NCBI GenBank assembly: GCA_947447265.1
Contig: CANFKC010000029.1
Location: forward strand, 1 to 64,000
DNA: 64,000 bases
Origin: Chitinophagaceae bacterium
GTDB lineage: Bacteria > Bacteroidota > Bacteroidia > Chitinophagales > Chitinophagaceae
Direction of reading: 5' to 3'
Shown here: positions 44,738 through 53,930 of the stretch, piece by piece
Position numbering within the stretch: the stretch's first letter is position 1
How the letters are laid out: the number at the start of each line of letters is the position of its first letter
Position numbers and translations under genes: made by a program
Notes under the pieces: generated by a model
Seen by the model: the letters and a program-made list of their open reading frames with translations, nothing else
The model's database searches: none
Told to the model about the DNA's origin: nothing

Positions 44738-46369
44738 TTAGTTCGTGTCGGTTTCCTCAGTTGTTTTTATTACGTTTTTCAAGGTGTTATCCAGGTCTGT
44801 TACTGCATCTTCTATCATCGGCAGGCAGTCGCGGTTAAACTCTTCATCACCAATTTCCTTTTTCAGGAGCAGCAGCCCCGTAATGCGGGTTATCGGCTCC
44901 CGTAAGTTGTGTGCCTGAAACTGAACAAGATCAACCAGTTTTTTATTGCTTTGTTGCAAAGCCTCAGTACGGCTGGCAATGGTTTTTTCCTGTTCGCTTA
45001 CCAGTTTGGTAATGGTGCTGTTCAGTTTTTTCTGGGTGCTGAAGTTGCGGTATAGCGCAAAAATAATGCCCAGCAGCAAACCAATGCCAATTATGAAGTA
45101 AACAATTTCATTGCGTTTCTGGCGCAGTTCTAACTGTTTTATTTTCAACTGCTGGTCTCTGACGGCCAACTCCCTGGCGTTTTCAAGGTTGGCGATCTTG
45201 GTGTTGTTTTCGCCGGAATATATCGAATCGCGTATGGCAATATATTCTTTGTACTTTTTTAAGGCATCGGTATAGTTGCCCGCAGCCTCGTAGGCTACCG
45301 AAATATCGTAAGCAACTGTATACATCCCCTCCCGATAAGATAGCGAGCGGCACATGGTTTCAGCTGTCTGAAAGTAAGAGAAGGCTTTCTGAAGGCTGAC
45401 CTTCTTATTCTGAAGGCTATCAGGAATGGTATTGCGTAAGCTGTCAGTAACAGCTGACAGGTATATTTTACCAATGTTATCCATTACGCCGGCAATGTTC
45501 TGGCGGTCTGAAAATTGCTCGTAAATGGCCAGTGCTTCAAAGTTGTTTTTAAGAGCGGCTACATAGTTGTGCAACTGCAGACTTATCGTGCCCATATCGG
45601 CCTGCGCAACGGCTATACCTCCGGGATCCTTTTGCTCAGTAAACGTTTTCAGGGCTTCGGTATAACAGCCGAGTGCTTCCGTGTTGCGCCCCAATTGCTG
45701 GTATACCTGGCCTATATTCAGCAGGTTCTTGCCTTTCGCTTTTTTCTCGCCCGCGGCCTGTGCACTATCGAACGACATGCGGTAATATTTCAGCGCCTTG
45801 GTAAAGTCTTTCTGCCCATCATACACAATGCCAATGTATTCAAGTATGGCATAAATCTCCTCCCGGTTATGCAGTTCCTGCTCGGTTTGCAGTGCCACAA
45901 AAAAATATTTCAGTGCCTCGGGATAATTGGTTTCATCAACATAGGCAATACCCAGATTTTTATTCGCAAGGCCGGCTATTTTTTTATTGCCGGTTTGGGT
46001 GGCAATATCCAGTGCCTGGTTAAAATGTTCTTTTGCTTTTGTGTAATCAGGTACGCTGCATTCATTCTGGCCTATAGCCAGGTGGGCCGCTGCTACGCCA
46101 TCCTGCCATTGTAACTGTTCGGCAAGGCCAAGCGCTTGCTTGCCTGCGGCAAGGCCCTTGTTGGGGTCATAATCAGGATAGCTTTTGGCAATGGTAAAAA
46201 GCAGTTTTACTTTATTGGTATCGTCATGGGCTTGCTGTAACTGGTTGCTGAGGCTATCCAGGTAGGTCTTTTTGTCTGCCTTCGCCTGCAAGCTGGGCCA
46301 ACAGGCAACGATGCAGCAAACAATGAAAAAGTAAAGTTGAACAGAGGCTGCCGGTTTAACCATTCTCAA
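44738..46369 (-). CDS. TPR sensor with a DHp-like segment but no ATPase domain
   Basis: This 543-residue protein has a signal segment near the start (about 9-28), seven or so TPR units (about 35-390), a membrane helix (YFIIGIGLLLGIIFALY, about 423-439), and a coiled coil. It ends in a His-kinase dimerisation-like segment with the H-box QAHNLREP (His487). It stops after about 55 more residues, with no HATPase domain (no N, G1 or G2 boxes). The receiver gene follows immediately. Such a protein could be phosphorylated by another kinase or dephosphorylate the receiver. Confidence 0.85.
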   Translation of the reverse strand: MRMVKPAASVQLYFFIVCCIVACWPSLQAKADKKTYLDSLSNQLQQAHDDTNKVKLLFTIAKSYPDYDPNKGLAAGKQALGLAEQLQWQDGVAAAHLAIGQNECSVPDYTKAKEHFNQALDIATQTGNKKIAGLANKNLGIAYVDETNYPEALKYFFVALQTEQELHNREEIYAILEYIGIVYDGQKDFTKALKYYRMSFDSAQAAGEKKAKGKNLLNIGQVYQQLGRNTEALGCYTEALKTFTEQKDPGGIAVAQADMGTISLQLHNYVAALKNNFEALAIYEQFSDRQNIAGVMDNIGKIYLSAVTDSLRNTIPDSLQNKKVSLQKAFSYFQTAETMCRSLSYREGMYTVAYDISVAYEAAGNYTDALKKYKEYIAIRDSIYSGENNTKIANLENARELAVRDQQLKIKQLELRQKRNEIVYFIIGIGLLLGIIFALYRNFSTQKKLNSTITKLVSEQEKTIASRTEALQQSNKKLVDLVQFQAHNLREPITRITGLLLLKKEIGDEEFNRDCLPMIEDAVTDLDNTLKNVIKTTEETDTN

Positions 46370-46473
46370 TATTACACAGCCGATTTTTCAGCAGGGGCTA
46401 CCTTGGGTTATTAACCAGGTCAGGTATGCGGTCCATACGTTTTCAGCTCAACAAATATACAATACCCCATGTA

Positions 46474-47049
46474 TTATTGCTGCTTATTTGCCTTGAATTC
46501 ACTGCGCAAAAGCGAATAGCAAAGGGAGTCTTCAATAATGCCGTTATTACAATAATGCGCCCTTAACAGCCCTTCTTTCGTAAACCCCTGCCGCTCAACC
46601 AACCTTTGCGAGGCTATGTTGTGGCTGCCGATAAATGCTTCGATCCGGTTGAGGTTCATGTTATTGAAACCGAATGCAACTACTGCCATGATGGCTTCAG
46701 TCATATAGCCCTTTTGTTTGTGTTCATTGCCAAACATGGCATACCCTATTTCAGCCCGGGAATGTGGTACATGCCACCAATGGAAACCAATGCGCCCTAT
46801 TATATTGCCGCTGTTTTTTTCCAGCATAAGGAAATGCTTGAAAGATATACGGTACATAGTTAGGCCCTGTGTAAACTTATTTCGTTCTGTTTCCAGTTCT
46901 GCAATTGTTTGCAGGCCGAGAAATTGCATAATGTCTTCATTGCTGAATGTAGTATAGAGCTTAGTTATCAACTCCGGTGTCAGTTCCTTCAGCAGTAATC
47001 TGGGTGTTTCTACTATGGTAGAAGGTAGGGTAGTGTGTATGGCTTGCAT
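46474..47049 (-). CDS. GNAT N-acetyltransferase (RimJ/RimL-like)
   Basis: This 191-residue protein begins TIVETPRLLLKELT, typical of ribosomal-protein and small-molecule acetyltransferases. The acetyl-CoA loop lies in MFGNEHKQKGYMTEAIMAVVAFGF, and NRIEAFIGSHNIASQRLVERQGFTKEG is the conserved C-terminal motif. The substrate is not determined. No operon partners. Confidence 0.88.
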   Translation of the reverse strand: MQAIHTTLPSTIVETPRLLLKELTPELITKLYTTFSNEDIMQFLGLQTIAELETERNKFTQGLTMYRISFKHFLMLEKNSGNIIGRIGFHWWHVPHSRAEIGYAMFGNEHKQKGYMTEAIMAVVAFGFNNMNLNRIEAFIGSHNIASQRLVERQGFTKEGLLRAHYCNNGIIEDSLCYSLLRSEFKANKQQ

Positions 47050-47093
47050 GGCTTATTGTTTGCGGGGGGCGACTTTTGGGTCGGCCATTTTTC

Positions 47094-48659
47094 TTATTGT
47101 TTAATTACCAGCTCACTGACTATGCCCGACCTGGTTTGTACATTAATTAAATAATTGCCCTTGGGTAATGCGGTTAGGCTTGCTCTGGCTGTGTTATTCG
47201 TTGCTGCTTGCGAAAGCACCATCTTGCCCGTCATATCATAGAGCGTAATGTTTTCCAACTGCTCGCCTTCTACATTAACGAAATCTGATGTGGGATTTGG
47301 GTAGATTCGCACTACGGGTAGCATATCGCTTACCAGGTGCTGAACTGTGGTAGCGCCTGTAGCCACGTTACGGCGCGAGAACCAAATGTTGAGCACACCT
47401 GTTCGAACATCGCCCCACACTGCACTGACCGTATCTTGCGCCATAGCCACATTCATAAAGTCGTTACCGTTGCCGGAAAGGTAAACACTATCGTAAGCCA
47501 CTATGGTATCTGATATCCTGAAGTTAGCCGAAAAATTTGCGGAGTCTTTCCGTTTTATGCTGCCCCATATTTCTGATGGTTGCTGGTAGCCCGGGCCCGA
47601 TGCATTCCTGCGGTCGCGCCAGGCAGCCACTATATTGCTGTGCTCATCAAAGTCAGCCCATACCATATCCTGCATTTTACCGTTGCCAGCAGCGTCATTA
47701 TTCACACGTGTCGGGCCACTCCATGCAGCCCCTGCGTTAAATGTTTCAAAGCAGCTGATGTCAATATCCGTGGTTGTATTCTGTAAAATGAAGAAGGCGT
47801 AGTGTTTGTTGTTTTTAGGGTCGCAAATGAAACGGCTGCCTGCCTTGGCCAGGGTATCCAGTCCTCCCGCTGATGCCGAAGCATAGACTACATTGTAGCT
47901 GAAAGCACCCGCTGTACTGCCTGCTGCCATAATATAGCGCGCATAGGGGCTTTCGGCAGGGTAGTAAGCCGGGTATATGCAATGGAATTTTCCTGCTGAG
48001 TCAATCGCCGGTGCAGCCATAGGTGCCTGTATAACATTGCCTACCCTATAACCCGTAGTATCTATATAGCGTATTACGGACCACGTAGCACCATTGTTGG
48101 AAGATTTGGTGAAGTAAGGCCGGTTGGGTGCCGCTATCCATGGTGCCGGCTTGGTGGTTACGTAGAGTGTATCAGGCGCACTGCCGCTCCCCTTGCCAAT
48201 GGCAAGCCAGGGGCGGTCTATAGGCAGTTTACTGCCATCGGCATAAACGCTGACCGCCAGTTGCCCGGCACCCCAGGTGAGTCCGCCATCGGTGGAACGG
48301 GAAACATAAACACCGCCCGAGTCGGGGCTTTGACGCGAGTCAATATAACACGCATACATATCGCCCGAGCGGCCAAATGCCAGCGAAACATCAGCAGAAG
48401 TATATGTAGGAGATTGGTGTGGTATAACGGCCGCGCTGCTCCAGCTGGCTCCGCCATTAAAAGTGGTCTTTACTTTTATGCAAACACGCGATAGCGGTAC
48501 GAAGCCCATCCATGCTACTGTAATATGCTGCGGGTTGGCAGGGTCGATAGCCATATACGGCTCGCCTTCAAAAATTAGTCCGCCGGAAATGTCGCTGTTT
48601 TGCCCAAAAGCAAGAGTATGCAGCAACATATAAACGGTGCATAAGAGAATTCGTTTCAT
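47094..48659 (-). CDS. Secreted beta-propeller (BNR/sialidase-like) with T9SS type A sorting domain
   Basis: This 521-residue protein has signal peptide MKRILLCTVYMLLHTLAFGQ. The body contains repeated SxDGGxTW-like units (VSRSTDGGLTWGAGQ, FTKSSNNGATWSV, FETFNAGAAWSGP), the Asp-box pattern of BNR/sialidase-type propellers. No sialidase arginine triad can be confirmed. The C-terminal 75 residues (VRIYPNPTSDFVNVEG ... GNYLINVQTRSG) are a T9SS type A sorting domain. It is exported to the cell surface. Confidence 0.87.
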   Translation of the reverse strand: MKRILLCTVYMLLHTLAFGQNSDISGGLIFEGEPYMAIDPANPQHITVAWMGFVPLSRVCIKVKTTFNGGASWSSAAVIPHQSPTYTSADVSLAFGRSGDMYACYIDSRQSPDSGGVYVSRSTDGGLTWGAGQLAVSVYADGSKLPIDRPWLAIGKGSGSAPDTLYVTTKPAPWIAAPNRPYFTKSSNNGATWSVIRYIDTTGYRVGNVIQAPMAAPAIDSAGKFHCIYPAYYPAESPYARYIMAAGSTAGAFSYNVVYASASAGGLDTLAKAGSRFICDPKNNKHYAFFILQNTTTDIDISCFETFNAGAAWSGPTRVNNDAAGNGKMQDMVWADFDEHSNIVAAWRDRRNASGPGYQQPSEIWGSIKRKDSANFSANFRISDTIVAYDSVYLSGNGNDFMNVAMAQDTVSAVWGDVRTGVLNIWFSRRNVATGATTVQHLVSDMLPVVRIYPNPTSDFVNVEGEQLENITLYDMTGKMVLSQAATNNTARASLTALPKGNYLINVQTRSGIVSELVIKQ

Positions 48660-48733
48660 GGTGGGTTGGACTTTACAAACCGTGCTTTGTTTAATACACA
48701 GCCTGCGTCACCACAAGTTAAGCAAAATGGCTG

Positions 48734-50560
48734 TTATTTATCCCTTACAACCCTGAAACCATAAAGGCCATAGGCAACATCAGGCAGGTTATGATCGCGG
48801 CTCGATTTGCGGTTAGAATTCGGGTCACTTACAAAAAAGCCACCCCGTAGCACCCGGTGTTGGCCGGCAGCAGGCCCCTTAGGGTCTGTTGTTTCTACAT
48901 CTTCGAGGCTCTTGTAATAATCAGCATCATAATAATCGCTGCACCACTCTGATACATTGCCACTCATATCATACAGGCCAAGTTCATTTGGTTTTTTCTG
49001 GCCTATCGCGTGTATGTGGCTGTTGCTATTGCCATGGTACCAGCCAACTATATCCAACGTATCGCTGCCTGCGAACATGGTAACGTGGCCATCATTTCTT
49101 TTGCCGCCCTGGGCTGCAAATTCCCATTCTGCTTCTGTTGGAAGTCGGTAGTGTTTACCAGTTTCTTTGCTCAGCCACTCACAATACTTAACTGCATCGT
49201 TCCAGCTTACATACATTACCGGTAGGCTGTCTTCGTTTCCTGTTGTTCTCAGGTTGCCATACTCGTCATAATCCCAGCTTACACCTTCTTTTCTTTCCCA
49301 GTCGCCATTGCGCACATAGGCCCATCCGTTTTTCTGTGAGGTAGTAATGTGCCTGCTCGCCCTTATAAATTTGCGGAACTGAGCTACAGTTACCTCATAT
49401 TTACTCATGTACAGGTCTTTCACTATCACATTATGATAAGGCTTTTCGTCAGGCTCACCAGGGTTGTGGCCCATGGTAAATATACCACCTTCTACCAGTA
49501 CCAGCACTCCTTCAATACCGGTTAGCGTGCCGCTGGCTTGCTCCGTCTTTTTAGGTTGAGGCTGCGTTTGCGCGGTTGCGGTTGTTGGAGCTGTAGGTGT
49601 TGGTGTCGGTATAGCCGTTGCTGTTGCAGGTGCCGGTTTTTGCACAGGTGTTGCTAACGGGGTGTTGGTTATAGGGGGGAGCTCGGCTAGTTTTTCTTCG
49701 CCCTTTGGTTTTGCTGGCTGCGCTGCGGGCCTTATTACCGGCAGGTTACGTTTTATAGTACTCAGCGGAAAGTTGCCATTGCCGTAAAACACAACCGGGC
49801 GCACTTCCTGCTCGCTGCTGCGCAGGTAAAAATTAAGTTCATCAGCTGTAATTATGCTATCGTTATTCTTATCTACAGCCGGGTTTTTAAGTAAAGCCAA
49901 CAGGTCAGAACTGCTGGTTTTTTCCCTGCTCATGGCGTTAACCGGGCTGGTGGTAAGCACCATGAAGTTAGTACCCGTTTTTTTACTCCAGAAGCCGTTT
50001 TGTTCCGCCTGCGATTCGTCTTTTGTCTTTTTAATATAGTTAAGGCCCGCCCCTGTATAGTTGGCGTCCAGTACCATAATTATGTTCTTGAATTTACCCG
50101 ATTTTACAACAATTTCCGTGATCAGATCTTCGTAGGCGGAATAGCAGATAGCACAATCCTGATAGTCAAACGGCCATAAACCGCGCACTTCGCCATTGCC
50201 GGCAAAGTAGAAATAGAAGGTGGAGTTCTTTTCAGCCTTTGCACAGATATATTTCAGCGTATCAACAATGGCATGTTTCGCAGCACCGCGGCTGAGCAAA
50301 GTTACAATATTGCCCTTTTCAAGCGGGGAACCTACATAGTCGCTGACAAGGTAGCTTTTAAAATCAGCCGCAAATTTTTCGCAGTAAGTGAGTTGCGATG
50401 CCGCCACCAGGTTGTTATAATCATTTACACCAATAACCACAGCATAGCCGTTGCCTTCTGTGCCCTTTGCTTTGGCGCCGTTATTATTTTCACCAAACTC
50501 TTTTGCTGATAAGCCTGACAATGATAAACAGAAAAGAAGCAGGAAAATATACATCTTCAT
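48734..50560 (-). CDS. Inactivated caspase-like domain fused to FGE-sulfatase-like domain
   Basis: The ATG at 50560 gives 608 residues with a signal peptide (MKMYIFLLLFCLSLSGLSA). Residues about 35-300 form a peptidase C14-like fold (GYAVVIGVNDYNN ... FYFYFAGNGE ... IIMVLDANYTGAG). The usual catalytic His of the GHG motif is Asn122 and the usual Cys of LDxC is Asn167, so the domain should not be a protease. A Pro/Thr-rich linker (about 310-350) leads to an SUMF1/FGE-like domain whose C-terminal end (RVLRGGFFVSDPNSNRKSSR) lacks the two copper-binding cysteines of true formylglycine enzymes. Confidence 0.88.
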   Translation of the reverse strand: MKMYIFLLLFCLSLSGLSAKEFGENNNGAKAKGTEGNGYAVVIGVNDYNNLVAASQLTYCEKFAADFKSYLVSDYVGSPLEKGNIVTLLSRGAAKHAIVDTLKYICAKAEKNSTFYFYFAGNGEVRGLWPFDYQDCAICYSAYEDLITEIVVKSGKFKNIIMVLDANYTGAGLNYIKKTKDESQAEQNGFWSKKTGTNFMVLTTSPVNAMSREKTSSSDLLALLKNPAVDKNNDSIITADELNFYLRSSEQEVRPVVFYGNGNFPLSTIKRNLPVIRPAAQPAKPKGEEKLAELPPITNTPLATPVQKPAPATATAIPTPTPTAPTTATAQTQPQPKKTEQASGTLTGIEGVLVLVEGGIFTMGHNPGEPDEKPYHNVIVKDLYMSKYEVTVAQFRKFIRASRHITTSQKNGWAYVRNGDWERKEGVSWDYDEYGNLRTTGNEDSLPVMYVSWNDAVKYCEWLSKETGKHYRLPTEAEWEFAAQGGKRNDGHVTMFAGSDTLDIVGWYHGNSNSHIHAIGQKKPNELGLYDMSGNVSEWCSDYYDADYYKSLEDVETTDPKGPAAGQHRVLRGGFFVSDPNSNRKSSRDHNLPDVAYGLYGFRVVRDK

Positions 50561-50891
50561 TTTCGCTAAATTAGCCGTGAGATTAACCAAATTATGTTGT
50601 TTAGTGCGTATTTGCAGACAAATATAAAAATATTTTCGAATAACGTCAATGGGTGCTGAATTAAATGATTGATAATGCGGCACAAGTGTAGCATATTGCT
50701 ACAGCGAAAATCAGTCATAGCGTGCTCGTTGTGCATTAAAACCCACTGGAAGTTGCAGGGCTTTGCGTCAACTTTGCGTGCACTCGGCGCGCTTTGCGTT
50801 GAAAATTTTGTAGGGGAGTGATAATATTTAAGCGGTAAACAGGGAAGCCTTTTGCAAAAACGCATTATCTTGTTGATGCAAAACCTCGTAC

Positions 50892-52157
50892 ATGAACAAA
50901 CGCACCTTTCTTAAAAACACATCGTTACTCGGGTTGGCCAGCCTGGGTGGCTTTTCATCATTAGGTAATGTTATGGATACTATCGGGGATATGCCACTTG
51001 CCGAAGCAGCCAATGATGAAGATTTCTGGGCAGGTATTCGCAGGCAATACAAACTGAAGCCCGATTATATCAACCTGGAAAATGGCTACTACTGCATACA
51101 ACCCCAGGCAATACTGGACCGCTATGTGGAGCACATAAAAGAAGTAAACATGGAAGGCGCGCACTATATGCGTACCGTGCAGTTCGACAATAAAAAAATA
51201 GCTGCTACAAAAATCGCAACACTTGCCGGCTGCGAGCCCGATGAAGTTATTATAACCCGCAACACCACCGAATCGTTGAATATGATTATTGCCGGTTACC
51301 CATGGCAGCCCGGCGACGAGGCAGTTATGGCGGAACAGGATTATGGCGCTATGCTCGATATGTTTAAGCAGGTAGCAAAGCGCCATGGTATCGTTAACAA
51401 GGTGATATCGGTACCGAACAATCCTAAGTCCGACGAAGAAATAGTACAACTGTATGCCAGTGCCATCACTAAAAAAACGAAGCTGCTGATGGTGTGCCAG
51501 ATGATAAATATAACCGGGCAGATATTGCCTGTTCGGAAAATATGCGATATGGCGCACAGCAAGGGAGTAGAGGTGATGGTTGATGGTGCACACGCATTTG
51601 CGCATATTAAATTTTCAATACCGGAACTCCATTGCGACTATTACGGTTGCAGCCTGCATAAGTGGCTGAGCGTTCCTATTGGTGCCGGTATGCTGTACCT
51701 AAAAAAGGAACATTTTGCTAAAATATGGCCCTTGTTCCCGGAACTGGGCAAGGCTGATGATGACATCACCCGCCTGAACCATACCGGTACGCACCCGCCG
51801 GCTGTAGACCTCACGATAGCAGACGCAATAGACTTTTACAATAAAATAGGTGCGGAGCGCAAAGAAGCCCGGATGCGTTATTTGCAAAATTACTGGACGG
51901 ATAAGGTGCGCCACTTGCCCCACGTTATCCTCAACACCCCCGAGGACCCGAAACGTTCTTGTGCTATTGCGAACGTTGGCATAAAGGGCATGATGCCCGC
52001 CGATCTGGCTGATAAATTACTGAAGAAATACAAGATATACACAGTAGCCATCGACAATGCAAAAGCCAATGTGCAGGGCTGCCGCATAACCCCCAATGTT
52101 TATACCACCACGCAAGATCTTGACGCCCTGGTAGCTGCATTGAAAGACATGGGGTGA
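50892..52157 (+). CDS. Exported class V aminotransferase (isopenicillin-N-epimerase-like)
   Basis: This 421-residue PLP enzyme has an N-terminal segment NKRTFLKNTSLLGLASLGG that resembles a Tat signal with KR in place of RR. PLP lysine is Lys257 in CSLHKWLSVP, with Asp231 in MVDGAHAFAHI contacting the ring nitrogen. NTTESLNMIIAG is the phosphate-binding region. It resembles isopenicillin-N epimerase-like and cysteine-desulfurase-like family members. Its substrate is unknown. An imperfect word array follows its stop codon. Confidence 0.87.
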   Translation: MNKRTFLKNTSLLGLASLGGFSSLGNVMDTIGDMPLAEAANDEDFWAGIRRQYKLKPDYINLENGYYCIQPQAILDRYVEHIKEVNMEGAHYMRTVQFDNKKIAATKIATLAGCEPDEVIITRNTTESLNMIIAGYPWQPGDEAVMAEQDYGAMLDMFKQVAKRHGIVNKVISVPNNPKSDEEIVQLYASAITKKTKLLMVCQMINITGQILPVRKICDMAHSKGVEVMVDGAHAFAHIKFSIPELHCDYYGCSLHKWLSVPIGAGMLYLKKEHFAKIWPLFPELGKADDDITRLNHTGTHPPAVDLTIADAIDFYNKIGAERKEARMRYLQNYWTDKVRHLPHVILNTPEDPKRSCAIANVGIKGMMPADLADKLLKKYKIYTVAIDNAKANVQGCRITPNVYTTTQDLDALVAALKDMG

Positions 52158-52189
52158 AAAAGTAAAAATGAAAAGTAAAAAATTAAAAA
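52158..52189 (+). repeat. Imperfect array of GTAAAAA/TGAAAAA-type words after the aminotransferase stop
   Basis: Words of 6-8 bp rich in A (GTAAAAA, TGAAAA, GTAAAAAA, TTAAAAA) begin directly at the stop codon. This is the least regular of the stop-proximal arrays in the window. Confidence 0.5.
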
Positions 52190-52212
52190 GGGTTACAGTG
52201 TAGCAGTTCTCC

Positions 52213-52374
52213 GTAGAGCCGTAATATCTTGCGGCCCCCAATAAAACGGTGCCGTACAGCATGCGTTTCGGTCCCAAACCGTAGAGCCGCAATATCTTGC
52301 GGCTCCCAACAACAAGAGCCCTTACACCATGCGTCTCAGCACAAAAACGTGTAGATGCAAAAACATGCGTCTTT
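52213..52374. repeat. Three GTAGAGCCGCAA-type hairpin repeats
   Basis: Copy 1 (52213-52236) and copy 2 (52281-52307) pair GTAGAGCCG(C/T)AA with TTGCGG(C/T)C around a TATC loop. Copy 3 (52351-52374) is diverged (GTAGATGCAA ... ATGCGTCTTT). They belong with the copies at 6.5 kb and 22.9 kb, showing compensatory GAC to GCC stem changes. Confidence 0.75.
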
Positions 52375-52398
52375 AAATACGACTGATAACATTGCTAT

Positions 52399-52430
52399 AA
52401 AAAACGAATGGGCGCGAATCCGCGCCCATT
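52399..52430 (-). terminator. Intrinsic terminator of the SOD gene
   Basis: AATGGGCGCG (52407-52416) pairs with CGCGCCCATT (52421-52430); on the minus strand a T-run follows. Confidence 0.88.
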
Positions 52431-52454
52431 TATTAATCTTTGTTTACACAATAA

Positions 52455-53060
52455 TTATTTTACTGCCGCATCGTAACGCGCACCAACTGCATCCCAGTTA
52501 ATAACGTTCCAGATAGCTTTCAGGTAGTCTGGGCGCTTGTTCTGGTATTTCAGGTAATAAGCATGTTCCCAAACGTCAATACCTAAAACCGGTGTTCCCT
52601 TAACTTCAGCAACATCCATTAACGGATTATCCTGGTTAGCAGTAGACGATACCTGTAATTTACCACCAGCTACAGAAAGCCATGACCAACCGCTGCCGAA
52701 ACGTGTAGCGCCGGCAGTACTCATTTTTTCCTGTAAAGCTTCCAGCGAGCCGAAAGTATCGGTGATAGCCTGAGCCAAAGCGCCTGATGGCTTGCTGCCA
52801 TTGTTGCTCAGTACTTCCCAGAACAAAGAGTGGTTGTAATGTCCGCCACCGTTGTTGCGCACAGCGGGAGCATAACTCGAAATATTCGCCATCAATTCTT
52901 CAAGCGATTTGTCTGCGGCATCAGTGCCTTCCAGTGCCTTATTAAGGTTATCAACGTAAGCCTGGTGGTGTTTGTCGTGGTGAATCTGCATCGTCTGGGC
53001 ATCAATATGTGGCTCCAGCGCATCAAATGCGTACTGCAAAGCAGGAAGAGTGTGTGACAT
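52455..53060 (-). CDS. Iron/manganese superoxide dismutase
   Basis: The ATG at 53060 gives 201 residues ([20 protein letters not shown]). Metal ligands are visible: His in MQIHHDKHH, His in [13 protein letters not shown], and Asp/His in [22 protein letters not shown]. The Fe versus Mn form cannot be decided from sequence alone. It protects against superoxide in the cytosol. It has its own promoter and terminator. Confidence 0.95.
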   Translation of the reverse strand: MSHTLPALQYAFDALEPHIDAQTMQIHHDKHHQAYVDNLNKALEGTDAADKSLEELMANISSYAPAVRNNGGGHYNHSLFWEVLSNNGSKPSGALAQAITDTFGSLEALQEKMSTAGATRFGSGWSWLSVAGGKLQVSSTANQDNPLMDVAEVKGTPVLGIDVWEHAYYLKYQNKRPDYLKAIWNVINWDAVGARYDAAVK

Positions 53061-53089
53061 AGTTGTTTCTATTTTAGTTTTTATGAAAC

Positions 53090-53119
53090 CAAAGTTAAGG
53101 CATGACACTCATAACTAAA
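53090..53119 (-). promoter_or_regulatory. Bacteroidota-type promoter of SOD
   Basis: On the minus strand TAACTTTG (53090-53097) matches the TANNTTTG -7 box, and TTTA (53116-53119) lies 18 bp upstream. The transcription start would be near 53083, about 23 nt before the ATG. Confidence 0.45.
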
Positions 53120-53235
53120 TGTAAAAAAGACAATAGGTCTATTGGCGGAAAGAATTTATCCGGCAAATGGAAATATAGCGTTAAATGAGATTGAATTGGA
53201 AATGCTACCCAGGCTAATTAAAGGTTATTCCAGAG

Positions 53236-53535
53236 CTAGTAGTATTTGGGCTTCATGCTCGTATGTCTTATTCTTAATATTTCTATGAATCCGGGCTTGA
53301 TGCGATAAGTAAATCTATATCGAAAAAGTGTAAATGCCCTGTAGTCATTATTATTCCTGAATTTATATTTATCAGGTGGGCAAATAGTGGGATATGCTGC
53401 AACTTTTTCGAGTTTTTCCAGCATTTTCCTATGAACGTCATAGGCGTTCTGAGAAGAGTCGTCAGCGATATAGTCGATAGGCGAATTAAATTGCCTGATT
53501 GAAATTGCAGACCATGCGATTTTATTTTCGTTCAC
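53236..53535 (-). CDS. ParE/RelE-family toxin
   Basis: This 99-residue protein has the family shape: an N-terminal helix pair (ISIRQFNSPIDYIADDSSQNAYDVHRKMLEKLEKVAAYP) followed by a beta sheet (DYRAFTLFRYRFTYRIKPGFIEILRIRHTSMKP). The conserved Arg and Tyr positions and the IRHTSMKP ending lean to ParE. It overlaps the upstream antitoxin gene by 14 nt. Confidence 0.85.
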   Translation of the reverse strand: MNENKIAWSAISIRQFNSPIDYIADDSSQNAYDVHRKMLEKLEKVAAYPTICPPDKYKFRNNNDYRAFTLFRYRFTYRIKPGFIEILRIRHTSMKPKYY

Positions 53536-53761
53536 TCAGATGCTTTTTAAAAAATTCCTTGGCTTCTTCATGTGTGTAAAACTCACCTCGCTCTATCTCT
53601 GCTTCGGCATCTTCAAGTTCCTTGTTATATTGTTCTATCGTATAAACCTCTTCTTCTTTAGCAGGAAGAATTGTTTTGATGAAGCCAAGTAAAGATTTTT
53701 TTTGCGCCAGGTTAAGCTGCTCAATATATGCGTACAATTTTCGGTCTACTGCACCTGTCAT
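53522..53761 (-). CDS. Antitoxin of the ParE-type pair
   Basis: The ATG at 53761 gives 79 residues (MTGAVDRKLYAYIEQLNL); an in-frame ATG at 53779 adds six residues. It is a charged helical protein (EEEVYTIEQYNKELEDAEAEIERGEFYTHEEAKEFFKKHLSERK), the usual C-terminal wrap of antitoxins of ParE-like toxins. It overlaps the toxin start by 14 nt. Confidence 0.82.
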   Translation of the reverse strand: MTGAVDRKLYAYIEQLNLAQKKSLLGFIKTILPAKEEEVYTIEQYNKELEDAEAEIERGEFYTHEEAKEFFKKHLSERK

Positions 53762-53930
53762 AAAATAATGTTTGTACAAATTTACTGAAAACCGACATAT
53801 TCAACATTGTAAATCTCTGAACATAAAAGAATGCTGCGTGCACGAAAAATGACAAAGGCAATCGTCATTTCAAATAGATGTCAATAGCTTTCACGGCTTA
53901 CCTAACAAATAAATTCCCTAATTTTAACGC

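Noticed and set aside
45515-46114. 199-codon ORF on the + strand
   Set aside because: Antisense of the TPR sensor gene; no domain.
50961-51605. 214-codon ORF on the minus strand
   Set aside because: Antisense of the class V aminotransferase, whose PLP motifs are clear.
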